This document shows, piece after piece, positions 7,605-16,854 of a stretch of DNA of 64,000 nucleotides. The position numbers were made by a program, and so were the translations under genes. The notes below the pieces were generated by a model. It had not been told where the DNA came from and ran no database searches. It was given only the letters and a program-made list of their open reading frames with translations. The stretch spans positions 434,001 through 498,000 of the forward strand of contig NZ_CP016359.1 in assembly GCF_001951155.1 (NCBI RefSeq). Direction: 5' to 3'. The stretch is from Christiangramia flava JLT2011. Its GTDB lineage: Bacteria > Bacteroidota > Bacteroidia > Flavobacteriales > Flavobacteriaceae. The first letter of the stretch is position 1, and each line of letters opens with the position of its first letter.

Positions 7605-8858
7605 ATGGACATCCCTTTAGAAAAGAAACGTTTTACACCTAAAAAAATAGCCATGATGGCCGGTGGTTTATTACTGGCCCTGCTCATTCTTTTTGTTATT
7701 TTCAGTTCAAGCGGTAATTCCAAACTGAATGTAGAAAGAGAACGCATTACGATCAGCACCGTAAAAGAAGGCAATTTTCAGGAGAATATACCCGTGAACG
7801 GCGTGGTGCTTCCCCTTACGACCATTTACCTGGATGCTATGGAAGGTGGCCGGGTGGAAGAGCGTTTTGTGGAGGATGGCGCCATGATGAAAAAAGGTGA
7901 GCCCATTATCAGGCTTTCTAATACCGACCTGGAGCTGAGCCTGGTTAACCAGGAAACGCAGGTTTATACGCTGCTCACCCAAATACAAAGAACACAGAAT
8001 GCTTCCCGAGAAAATACCATTAATAAGCTGAACCAGCTTACCGACGTGGAAAACAGCCTGAAGGAAGCCAAAAGAGAATATGACCTCAACTCCAAATTAT
8101 ATGAAAAGGGCGCCGTTGGCCGGCAGGATTTTGAAGAATCCAGGAATAATTACGAATACCAAAAAGAACGGCTGGCGCTCACCCAGCGTGTGCTCGTACA
8201 GGATTCTGTTTCTTCCAGAACAGAAACCAGGCAGGCAAAGGAATCGTATGAAAGAACCCGCAAAGCACTGGAGCTAATGCGCAAAAAAGTAGAAGACCTG
8301 GTAGTGAAGGCACCGGTAGACGGGCAATTAACCGCCCTGGATGCTGAAATTGGCCAGTCCAAAAACAAGGGAGAACGCCTGGGGCAGATCGATGTGATTA
8401 GTTCCTACAAAGTGCAGGCTGAGATAGATGAACATTATATTTCCAGGATCTTCAGCGGGCAGCGCGGTTCATTCACTTTCAACGGAAATAATTACCAGTT
8501 GGAGATCAAAAAGGTGTATACGCAGGTTAGCAATGGTCGTTTCAAAGTAGATATGCACTTCACGGAAGGAGTTCCTGAAAATATTCGTCGCGGTCAAAGC
8601 CTTCAGGTAAAACTGGCGCTGAGCCAGGAAAAAGAAGCCAGGCTCATTTCCAAGGGAGGATTTTTTCAACAAACCGGCGGAAACTGGATCTTTAAGCTTT
8701 CCGAAGATGGAAAGACGGCCTATAAAACACCTATTAGCCTGGGAAGCCAGAACATCGAATATTACGAAGTTTTAGATGGACTCCAGCCTGGTGACCAGGT
8801 AATTACCTCCAGTTATTCTAATTTTGGAGAAGTCGAAGAACTGGTTATCAACAACTAA
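7605..8858 (+). CDS. Periplasmic membrane-fusion (HlyD/MacA-like) protein
   Basis: The 417-residue protein has an N-terminal membrane anchor (about 18-37, IAMMAGGLLLALLILFVIFS). A biotinyl-lipoyl-like half follows (TVKEGNFQENIPVNGVV, GGRVEERFVEDGAMMKKGEP), then a long coiled-coil hairpin (about 110-215), the second lipoyl half (VVKAPVDGQLTALDAEIGQS) and beta-barrel domains. The family links an inner-membrane ABC transporter to a TolC-like channel. It is the first gene of the operon running to 21399, with the ATPase starting 34 bases downstream. The position suggests transcription from the region controlled by the NtrC-like protein. The substrate is unknown. Confidence 0.92.
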   Translation: MDIPLEKKRFTPKKIAMMAGGLLLALLILFVIFSSSGNSKLNVERERITISTVKEGNFQENIPVNGVVLPLTTIYLDAMEGGRVEERFVEDGAMMKKGEPIIRLSNTDLELSLVNQETQVYTLLTQIQRTQNASRENTINKLNQLTDVENSLKEAKREYDLNSKLYEKGAVGRQDFEESRNNYEYQKERLALTQRVLVQDSVSSRTETRQAKESYERTRKALELMRKKVEDLVVKAPVDGQLTALDAEIGQSKNKGERLGQIDVISSYKVQAEIDEHYISRIFSGQRGSFTFNGNNYQLEIKKVYTQVSNGRFKVDMHFTEGVPENIRRGQSLQVKLALSQEKEARLISKGGFFQQTGGNWIFKLSEDGKTAYKTPISLGSQNIEYYEVLDGLQPGDQVITSSYSNFGEVEELVINN

Positions 8859-8892
8859 CAGCAATTAAAAAACGGACAAATACGGAATCATC

Positions 8893-9570
8893 ATGATCAA
8901 AATCACCAATCTGGAAAAATATTACAAGACCGAAGAAGTACAGACCATCGCGCTCAACAAGCTTTCTTTTGAAGTGAAAGAAGGCGAATTTGCCGCGATC
9001 ATGGGCCCATCGGGTTGCGGTAAATCCACGCTTTTAAATATACTGGGGCTTCTGGACGATCCGGATGGCGGAAGTTACCTTTTCAATGGTACGGAAGTCT
9101 CCGGGTACAACGAACGCCAGAGAGCCAGGTTGAGAAAGCACAATATCGGCTTTGTATTCCAGAGCTTTAACCTTATTGACGAACTCAGCGTGTTTGAAAA
9201 CGTCGAACTTCCGCTCATCTATACCGGCGTGAAACCGGCTGAGCGAAAAGAACGCGTGCATCAGGTACTCGAAAAAATGCAGATCATGCATCGCCGGAAG
9301 CATTTTCCGCAGCAATTATCGGGAGGGCAGCAACAGCGCGTAGCCGTAGCAAGGGCGGTCGTCAATAACCCAAAGATCATTCTTGCCGATGAGCCTACCG
9401 GAAATCTGGACAGCAGTAACGGGAACGAGGTAATGGATCTATTAACCGAGCTTAATGAAGCCGGAACCACCATCATCATGGTAACGCACAGCGAACATGA
9501 CGCGAAGTTCAGCCACCGAATCATCAGGATGCTGGACGGGCAAAAAGTCACTGAAAATGTTTTAGTCTAG
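8893..9570 (+). CDS. ABC transporter ATP-binding protein (MacB/LolD type)
   Basis: The 225-residue protein has a complete set of ATPase motifs: Walker A GPSGCGKST (about 38-46), a Q loop in FVFQSFNLIDELSVFENVELP, signature LSGGQQQRVAVARA, Walker B IILADEPTGNLD, and the switch His in VTHSEHDA. Length and sequence fit the MacB/LolD subfamily, which powers mechanotransmission and not substrate passage through the permease. It lies between the fusion protein and the first FtsX permease. It is one of two ATPases in the operon and presumably energises one or more of the four permeases. Confidence 0.95.
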   Translation: MIKITNLEKYYKTEEVQTIALNKLSFEVKEGEFAAIMGPSGCGKSTLLNILGLLDDPDGGSYLFNGTEVSGYNERQRARLRKHNIGFVFQSFNLIDELSVFENVELPLIYTGVKPAERKERVHQVLEKMQIMHRRKHFPQQLSGGQQQRVAVARAVVNNPKIILADEPTGNLDSSNGNEVMDLLTELNEAGTTIIMVTHSEHDAKFSHRIIRMLDGQKVTENVLV

Positions 9571-9594
9571 GGATCATTCATCAATCAAAAAATC

Positions 9595-12012
9595 ATGTTC
9601 AAAAACTATCTCATTATCGCCTGGCGGAATCTTCGGAAAGAGAAAACTTTCACGTTTCTGAATGTTTTCGGGCTTTCTGTTGCATTTGGTACGGCAATCC
9701 TCCTTTCGATGTACGCGCTTTTCGAACTGTCCTACGATCGGTTTCACGAAAACAGCGATTCGATCTACCAGGTCTATCAAACCGAGCACAACCGGAATGG
9801 TGCACAGCTGAGTATTTCCAAACCGATTCCCTTCGCTCCGGCGCTGAAAGAAGAAGTCCCCGGCGTGGAAAAGATCACCCGTTTTAACGGCGGAACCGCA
9901 CTCCTCACGCATGGTGAAAAACAGCTTAGAATGTCAGCCGTTTTCGTGGACCCGGAATTCTTTTCCATCTTCAGTTTTCCGGTAATTGAGGGGAGCATGA
10001 AGCCCGTTTCAGAAAATGCAGAGATCGCGATGACGGAAAAAGCTGCGGAAAAGCTCTTCGGAAAAGAAAACCCCATCGGGAAGACCGTGAGTATTTTTAT
10101 AGATGAACAGGAAAAAGCTTTCCAGGTCACCTCTATTATCCAGGATATTCCTGACGAAAGCAGCCTGAATTTTGAAGTGGCGCTGAATTTTAAAAGTCAG
10201 TCGCAACGAGCTTACGGCAGAAATATCGATCGCTGGGATAATTCCAATCATGAGGTTTACCTGCAACTTTCAGAAGGCACCATCCCCGAAAAGTTTGAAA
10301 AAGCCACCCGTGATTTCACGGCCAGGCATTATGAGGGCTATCTTGCCGACGCCAGAAGAGATGGGGTGCAGCCAGATGCCAACGGGCAGTATTTGCAACA
10401 GAGACTACTACCTATTACTGATTATCGTTTCGCTTCTGAAAAAGACGGTGTGGCCGTGGTCAATCGTATCTATCCCTACCTCGTGCTGGGAATTGCTTTC
10501 CTGATCCTTTTCATTGCCAGCGTCAATTTCATCAATATGAATATTGCCAAAAGCTCACAACGACTTCGGGAAATTGGGATGCGAAAAACACTGGGAGCGG
10601 GAAAAAACCAGCTATTCCTGCAATTCTGGGGAGAAAGCCTGCTGGTTTTCCTGGGAGCGCTGTTGCTGGGTTTACTGCTGGCAAACCTGCTGCTTGAACC
10701 TTTCCAGACGTTATTCAATACACGCGCTTCATTTAAAAACGTAATAAGCTTCCGGAATATTTTCGGTTTTGTGGCCGCTATTTCGTTCATCACTTTCATC
10801 GCTGGCGGTTACCCGGCATTGTTGCTCAGCAAACTGGGCACACTGAAAGCTTTAAAAGGAAAACTGAACCTGGACGGCGGGCAGCGATTGCGAAACAGTC
10901 TTATTATTGTACAGTTTTGCATCGCTATCCTTCTCATCAGCGGGACTTTGGTGCTTTGGAATCAGCTGGAGTTTATGCGGAATAAGGATCTCGGTTTTAA
11001 TAAAGAACAGGTCATTACCTTTCCGTTAAACGGCAAACAGGATGACTTCAGAAACCTACAATTATTACGAAATGAACTGACTGGCAAACCGGCAATTAGG
11101 AGTATTTCCGCAGCCAATACCAATTTGGGAAGAGGCCGTGATCATACGACTTCCACCAGCGTGATGACTTTCGATCACCATAATAAAACCGTTCGAACCA
11201 ATGTCATGACGGTAGATCATGATTACGCCGAAACCGTAGGACTGGAAATTTTGCAAGGCCGCAGTTTTGACCGTTCTCACGCCACCGATAGTCTTTCGCT
11301 CGTCATCAACGAAGCCATGGCCAGGGAACTTGGTGGGGAAAATATCCTGGAGGAGACCATTTACCTGGAGGATTCCATCCGTTTTTCGGTCATCGGGATT
11401 GTGAAAGATTATAATTTTCAGGACCTGGATCGCGAGATCGAACCGCTCACGATATTCCTGAATCCACAATGGAATATGCGTTACGCCTATATCAAAGTAG
11501 CACCCGGAAACCTTAATGCAGCGTATGACCAGGTCAAGCTGGCCTGGAATAAGATCGAGCCAAATGCTGAATTTTTAGGATCATACCTGGATGAAAATAT
11601 AGACCGAACCCTGTCCCGTGAGCGTTCCATGATGACCATGATCACCAGCGGTTCGATCATAGCGATCATTTTAAGTTGCGTAGGCCTCTTCGCCATTTCA
11701 CTGCTGGTGGTTTCCCAAAAACGAAAAGAGATCGGTATACGCAAAGTGGTAGGTGCCAGCGTGGGAAACATCACCGTACTGCTCACTTCCAGTTTCCTGA
11801 AACTGGTGGGAATTGCTTTTCTGATCGCCACGCCCTTTGCCTGGTATTTTAGCGGAAAATGGCTCGAAAATTATCCATACCGAATTGAACTGAATGTCTG
11901 GATCTTTCTTATTTCGGGGCTCATCGCCTTTGGAATTGCCATTTTCACGATCAGTTTCAGAACACTACGAGCGGCACTTCAGAATCCTGTTAAAAGTCTA
12001 CGAACCGAATAA
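9595..12012 (+). CDS. MacB/FtsX-like ABC permease, copy 1
   Basis: The 805-residue membrane protein has two MacB_PCD-FtsX halves. A first helix lies at about 20-42, followed by a long periplasmic domain and then three or four helices (about 285-450). A second periplasmic domain and three C-terminal helices (about 680-790) complete it. Each half ends with the FtsX-type signature: SQRLREIGMRKTLGAGKNQL in the first, KRKEIGIRKVVGASVGNITV in the second. The C-terminus ALQNPVKSLRTE is nearly the same in all four permeases here. It starts 24 bases after the ATPase and probably works as a homodimer or as a heterodimer with a paralogue. Confidence 0.93.
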   Translation: MFKNYLIIAWRNLRKEKTFTFLNVFGLSVAFGTAILLSMYALFELSYDRFHENSDSIYQVYQTEHNRNGAQLSISKPIPFAPALKEEVPGVEKITRFNGGTALLTHGEKQLRMSAVFVDPEFFSIFSFPVIEGSMKPVSENAEIAMTEKAAEKLFGKENPIGKTVSIFIDEQEKAFQVTSIIQDIPDESSLNFEVALNFKSQSQRAYGRNIDRWDNSNHEVYLQLSEGTIPEKFEKATRDFTARHYEGYLADARRDGVQPDANGQYLQQRLLPITDYRFASEKDGVAVVNRIYPYLVLGIAFLILFIASVNFINMNIAKSSQRLREIGMRKTLGAGKNQLFLQFWGESLLVFLGALLLGLLLANLLLEPFQTLFNTRASFKNVISFRNIFGFVAAISFITFIAGGYPALLLSKLGTLKALKGKLNLDGGQRLRNSLIIVQFCIAILLISGTLVLWNQLEFMRNKDLGFNKEQVITFPLNGKQDDFRNLQLLRNELTGKPAIRSISAANTNLGRGRDHTTSTSVMTFDHHNKTVRTNVMTVDHDYAETVGLEILQGRSFDRSHATDSLSLVINEAMARELGGENILEETIYLEDSIRFSVIGIVKDYNFQDLDREIEPLTIFLNPQWNMRYAYIKVAPGNLNAAYDQVKLAWNKIEPNAEFLGSYLDENIDRTLSRERSMMTMITSGSIIAIILSCVGLFAISLLVVSQKRKEIGIRKVVGASVGNITVLLTSSFLKLVGIAFLIATPFAWYFSGKWLENYPYRIELNVWIFLISGLIAFGIAIFTISFRTLRAALQNPVKSLRTE

Positions 12013-12030
12013 AACCATCAACTACTCATC

Positions 12031-14418
12031 ATGATCAGGAATTATTTTAAAATAGCTTGGAGAAATATTACTGGGAATAAAACCTATTCGGTAATAAATA
12101 TCGCCGGATTAAGTATTGGTCTGGCTTCATTTTTACTAATTGCAACCGTAGTAATCAATGAACTTAGTTACGATAAAACCTGGTCTAAGAGTGAGCGTAC
12201 ATACAGGTTACTAAGCGAAAATACGGCTCTGGGTGAACTTGATGAATCTACCAATGCACCTATAGCACCTCAGCTCGCTGCTAATTTTGATCAGGTTGAA
12301 ACCTATAGCAGGATTCGAAGGAGTAATTACGATTTCAATATCGAGAATGATCCGGTAAGTTTTGATGTTCTGGAAGTGAACCCAACAATATGGGATGTTC
12401 TTGACTTTGAAATTTTGCAGGGAACTCCAAAGGAATTCGTTGAAGGTTACCCAAACCTGGTGATTTCTGAAAAAGTACTGGAGCAATATTTTCCCGATTC
12501 CCATCCTGTAGGGCAGATTATTAAAGACATATCAAATACCGGAGCAGCAACCGAATATTATATTTCAGGAGTAATAGAAAACCTGCCAGTAAACACCCAT
12601 CTGCGAGCAGATATGCTGGTAATTTCCGAACCACGGTATACAGATTTTTCCAGTGATTTTACGCCTTATGCCATACAGTATATCGTTCTGAAACCTGGAA
12701 TCTCAAAATCTGACTTTACAGTTGCTGCAAACAACTGGCTGCAGCATTTGCCAAATGCCGATAAAAACATGAAAATTCAGCTTCAGCCGATGGAGGATAT
12801 TTACCTGAATTCAGATGGTTTTTTTCAGAAGATCAAAGGAAATAAACGCAATATCAAAATTTTATCCGGCGTTGCGATCTTACTACTGCTTATTGCCTGT
12901 ATCAATTTCGTCAATTTAAGCACGGCCAGAACTATAAAAAAGATCAGGAATACCGGATTAAGAAAAGTTCTTGGAGCCAGCAGGAAATCTTTGATCACGC
13001 AATTTTTAACAGAATCCTTTCTTTTCTTCGGAATCAGTTACGCCTTTGGTCTCGGTATTTATTACCTCTTTTTACCCTATCTCGAAGCATTCCTGGGAAA
13101 TCCATTATCGCTAACAGTGGTGGGAAGTATCCAGCTTTTAGCAGCCAGTTTTGGTGTCATCGCCCTAATTAGTCTGCTTACCGGAATGTACCCTGCCTGG
13201 CTTATCTCTAAACCGAACGCGGCTAATGTGATTTCCAATAATTTTCAAACCAGCAGGAATTCCGAATATTTTAGAAAAGGCCTGGTAGTTACCCAGTTTG
13301 CGATCACTATTGGCGTGCTGGTTGGTTCACTGGTAGTCAATAATCAGCTGGAATTCCTGAATACAAAAGATCTGGGATTCAATAAGAATGACCTTTTCAG
13401 AATTAGTTTTACCAAATGGGGCAATAAAGGTGCGGCCTTTGAGAAAGAGATCAAGCAAATTGCAGGGGTTCAGGACGCCAGCATCGGGCAATGGATTCCT
13501 TCCAGTGCGGGAGGAACTTTTAGCCGCGATGTGGATGATCCTCAGTCTCCAGGTGCAAAAGTAACCACCTGGTATATCGATGCCGATCAAAATTTCTTTT
13601 CTACGCTTCAGCTTCAGCTTATTGAAGGACGGAGTTTTGAAAATGAATTTTCCGCAAAAAAAAGATTAGCCCCAGATACTTCCGAAGAAGAATTAGAGAA
13701 AGAAAAGGCAAAACCTGTTTTAATTACGGCATATACTGCGGAACGATTGAATATTGATGAGCTGAATAAACCTTATAAACAGCTGAACGGAATTCCGGTG
13801 GGAATTATTAAGAATTTCCACAATCAGTCTTTGCGAAACCCGATGGCACCTACGATTGTAAGGGCGATTGAAAACCCGGAATACGGGAATATGCTGATTC
13901 GATTGAATACGGAACATCCGCACCAGGCTGTGGCCCAAATTCAGAAAAAATATATGGAGTTTTTTCCCGGAAACCTTTTTCAAAGTTCCTGGATTTCCGA
14001 AGATCTCGCCCATGAATTTAAAGCTGAAAATAAGCTGAGAACAGTGCTGCAGATCTTCAGTTTGCTCATCGTTTTCCTTTCCTGTCTGGGATTATTTGGT
14101 CTTATCACCTTTATGGTTCAGAACAGAACAAAAGAGATCAGTATTCGAAAGGTTTTGGGAGCATCGGTGGCACAGATCGTACATATTTTTTCAAAAGATT
14201 CACTGAAACTCATTTTGCTTTCCGCAGTATTAGCGATTCCGCTCGCCTGGTATTTACTGGACAAATGGCTATCCGGCTTCCCATATCGAGTAGAAATTGG
14301 ACTTTCGGTTTTTGTCCAAAGTGCGCTGGCAGTTATGATAGTCGCCATGATGACGATTGGAGTGCGCATTGTACGAGCAGCTTTTAAAAACCCGGCAGAT
14401 AATCTTAGAACCGAATAA
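12031..14418 (+). CDS. MacB/FtsX-like ABC permease, copy 2
   Basis: The 795-residue paralogue has the same two-half architecture. It has an N-terminal helix (TYSVINIAGLSIGLASFLLI), a periplasmic domain, a central helix group with IRNTGLRKVLGASRKSLITQ, a second periplasmic domain, and a final group with RTKEISIRKVLGASVAQIVH. The end (AFKNPADNLRTE) differs slightly from the other three copies, and its bases look somewhat more AT-rich than copy 1. It follows copy 1 by 18 bases, so they are co-transcribed. No separate function can be assigned. Confidence 0.92.
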   Translation: MIRNYFKIAWRNITGNKTYSVINIAGLSIGLASFLLIATVVINELSYDKTWSKSERTYRLLSENTALGELDESTNAPIAPQLAANFDQVETYSRIRRSNYDFNIENDPVSFDVLEVNPTIWDVLDFEILQGTPKEFVEGYPNLVISEKVLEQYFPDSHPVGQIIKDISNTGAATEYYISGVIENLPVNTHLRADMLVISEPRYTDFSSDFTPYAIQYIVLKPGISKSDFTVAANNWLQHLPNADKNMKIQLQPMEDIYLNSDGFFQKIKGNKRNIKILSGVAILLLLIACINFVNLSTARTIKKIRNTGLRKVLGASRKSLITQFLTESFLFFGISYAFGLGIYYLFLPYLEAFLGNPLSLTVVGSIQLLAASFGVIALISLLTGMYPAWLISKPNAANVISNNFQTSRNSEYFRKGLVVTQFAITIGVLVGSLVVNNQLEFLNTKDLGFNKNDLFRISFTKWGNKGAAFEKEIKQIAGVQDASIGQWIPSSAGGTFSRDVDDPQSPGAKVTTWYIDADQNFFSTLQLQLIEGRSFENEFSAKKRLAPDTSEEELEKEKAKPVLITAYTAERLNIDELNKPYKQLNGIPVGIIKNFHNQSLRNPMAPTIVRAIENPEYGNMLIRLNTEHPHQAVAQIQKKYMEFFPGNLFQSSWISEDLAHEFKAENKLRTVLQIFSLLIVFLSCLGLFGLITFMVQNRTKEISIRKVLGASVAQIVHIFSKDSLKLILLSAVLAIPLAWYLLDKWLSGFPYRVEIGLSVFVQSALAVMIVAMMTIGVRIVRAAFKNPADNLRTE

Positions 14419-14436
14419 CTCATCAACCAAAAGATC

Positions 14437-16830
14437 ATGATTCGAAATTATATCAAAATAGCCTGGAGGAACCTGCTTCGTAACAAAGTCTACGCTCTCA
14501 TAAACATTCTTGGGCTCAGCCTTGGCCTGGCATGCGCGATGCTCATCCTGCTCTATGTAAAAGATGAAGTTAGTTTTGACCGTTTCCATGAAAATGGTGA
14601 TAATATTTATCGGGTGGTTGCTCAGGCCAAGCATGATGGTCAACTGGCGACTAACGTAAACACCGGCTTTTTACAGGGGCCGCGCTTTGCGGAAAATGTT
14701 TCGGGAATCACATCTTTTGTACGTGTTCAGGGCGCTACCGAAGATATGAAGAACGGTAACGAGATCTATTCCCAATCGGCACTTAGAGTGGATTCTACTT
14801 TTTTATCCGTTTTCAGTTTCCCGGTGATCGAAGGAAATGCCAAAACCGCTCTAAGCGAACCTCATTCGATCGTGGTAACCGAAGATTTTGCCCAAAAACA
14901 ATTTGGCAAAAAAGAGGCTTTGGGACAACTGGTGATGATCCGGCAGGACAGTGCTTTGGTACCATATAAGGTAACCGCCGTGACCAAAAATGCTCCTCAG
15001 AATTCCACTATTCGGTATGAAGTCTTACTGCCTTTTCGCGAAAGCAAGGAAGACGCTCAAAACAATGAAAACTGGTACAGTTCCTTTCTGAATACTTTTG
15101 TGGTGCTGAATCCCAATGCAGACAAGTCTCATGTGGAAGCCCAAATGAAGGTTTTTTACCAGAAAGATGCTCGCGAAACCTTTCAGTCTTTGCTGAAAAA
15201 ATATGGTGGCAGCTCCGAAATGGGTACATATATTCTCCAGCCTTTTGCGGATATCCATATGAATACCGAGATGCCGGCACAAAATGGGCTGGTAAACGCC
15301 AGCAATCCTATGTATTCTTATATTCTCTCCGGAATTGCCCTTTTTGTACTGCTCATCGCCTGCATCAATTTTGTGAATCTTACAGTGGCGAGATCGGTTA
15401 AAAGAGCCAGGGAGATCGGTATCCGGAAAGTGGTGGGCAGCAACAGAAAGCAATTGATTTTCCAGTTTTTAGGCGAGTCATTTTTACTTTGCTTTATCGC
15501 ATTCTCACTGGCTTTCCTCATCGCCCAGCTCGTACTGCCGGTTTTCAATGAGCTTTCTAATAAGGCCCTGGCACTATCCTACCTGGCCGATACTAAACTG
15601 ATCATTGGTTATATCCTTTTATTCCTGGTGACCGGGTTGTTGGCCGGCTTCTACCCGGCACTGATTCTTTCAGGTTACAAACCTGTGGAAGTTCTGTATA
15701 GCAGGTTCCAGATCTCGGGAAAGAATTACCTTCAAAAGTCTCTGGTGGTGCTTCAGTTTGCGCTGGCTTCCTTTTTGATCATCGCCACCATCACAATTTA
15801 TCGGCAATTTGATTTCCTGATCAATACCGATCTGGGTTACAACGACAGCAATATCATCATGGTCGATAATTTTTCGATTTCCGAAGAAAAAGCCAGGCTT
15901 TTCAAAACAGAAGTCCTCAAAAATCCAGAAATCATCGATGTCGCTCCTACCAATGTGGGCCATAGCTGGACCGGCGCCCGACTCGAAAATGGCAATGATA
16001 TGAGCTTCAATTATGTGACTATTGACGAATCGTATATCCCGGAAATGGAAATTCCCATCGTACAGGGCCGCAATTTCTCCGAAGAACATCCTTCAGATGC
16101 TACCACGGCTATTCTTGTGAACGAAGCCTTTGTAAAAGAAGCGAAGTGGGATAACCCAATTGGGCAAACGGTGAACTTCTTTTACAACGATGACGAGATC
16201 TACCGGGTGGTTGGGGTGGTTAAAAATTACCATTTTCTTTCGCTGAACCAGGAAATTGGGCCACAGCTTTTTACAATGAAACCGGGCAATGATTTTGATT
16301 CGTTTTATATCAAGATCAAACCGAATTCGGCCGGAGTGAGCTTAGAGCATATTCGGCAAACTTTTCAGCAAATTTTTCCGCTGAGTCCATTTTCCTATAA
16401 TTTCAAGGATGAAGAAAATCGCAGAAGCTACGAAGCCGAGGAAAAATGGAAGCAGATCCTGCTTTTTGGGGCGGTATTGACCATTTTTATTTCCTGTATC
16501 GGGTTGTTCGGCCTATCGGTACTTTCCGCAGAAAAACGTACTAAAGAGATCGGAATACGAAAGGTCCTGGGTGCTTCTGTCAAGAATATCGTCACTATTC
16601 TTTCCACAGATTTTATCAAGCTCGTCATGATCTCGCTGGTCATCGCCATCCCCATTGCCTGGTATGTATCGAACAAATGGCTGGAAAATTACCCGTACCG
16701 CGTGAATGTGAACTGGGAAATGTTTGTCATCGCGATCGGGCTGGTAGTCCTGATCGCACTTTTCACCATCAGTTTTCAGGCGATCAGGGCGGCCATACAG
16801 AATCCTGTAAAAAGCCTGAAAACCGAATAA
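14437..16830 (+). CDS. MacB/FtsX-like ABC permease, copy 3
   Basis: The 797-residue paralogue has the first helix in YALINILGLSLGLACAMLIL and the central signature VKRAREIGIRKVVGSNRKQL. The C-terminal signature KRTKEIGIRKVLGASVKNIV is followed by three helices and the shared tail AIQNPVKSLKTE. It starts 18 bases after copy 2. Similarity between copies is strongest in the membrane helices and the IGIRKVLG segments, while the periplasmic domains differ. This would be expected if the copies bind different ligands or pair with each other. Confidence 0.92.
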   Translation: MIRNYIKIAWRNLLRNKVYALINILGLSLGLACAMLILLYVKDEVSFDRFHENGDNIYRVVAQAKHDGQLATNVNTGFLQGPRFAENVSGITSFVRVQGATEDMKNGNEIYSQSALRVDSTFLSVFSFPVIEGNAKTALSEPHSIVVTEDFAQKQFGKKEALGQLVMIRQDSALVPYKVTAVTKNAPQNSTIRYEVLLPFRESKEDAQNNENWYSSFLNTFVVLNPNADKSHVEAQMKVFYQKDARETFQSLLKKYGGSSEMGTYILQPFADIHMNTEMPAQNGLVNASNPMYSYILSGIALFVLLIACINFVNLTVARSVKRAREIGIRKVVGSNRKQLIFQFLGESFLLCFIAFSLAFLIAQLVLPVFNELSNKALALSYLADTKLIIGYILLFLVTGLLAGFYPALILSGYKPVEVLYSRFQISGKNYLQKSLVVLQFALASFLIIATITIYRQFDFLINTDLGYNDSNIIMVDNFSISEEKARLFKTEVLKNPEIIDVAPTNVGHSWTGARLENGNDMSFNYVTIDESYIPEMEIPIVQGRNFSEEHPSDATTAILVNEAFVKEAKWDNPIGQTVNFFYNDDEIYRVVGVVKNYHFLSLNQEIGPQLFTMKPGNDFDSFYIKIKPNSAGVSLEHIRQTFQQIFPLSPFSYNFKDEENRRSYEAEEKWKQILLFGAVLTIFISCIGLFGLSVLSAEKRTKEIGIRKVLGASVKNIVTILSTDFIKLVMISLVIAIPIAWYVSNKWLENYPYRVNVNWEMFVIAIGLVVLIALFTISFQAIRAAIQNPVKSLKTE

Positions 16831-16854
16831 AAATCATCATTAAAATCAATCATT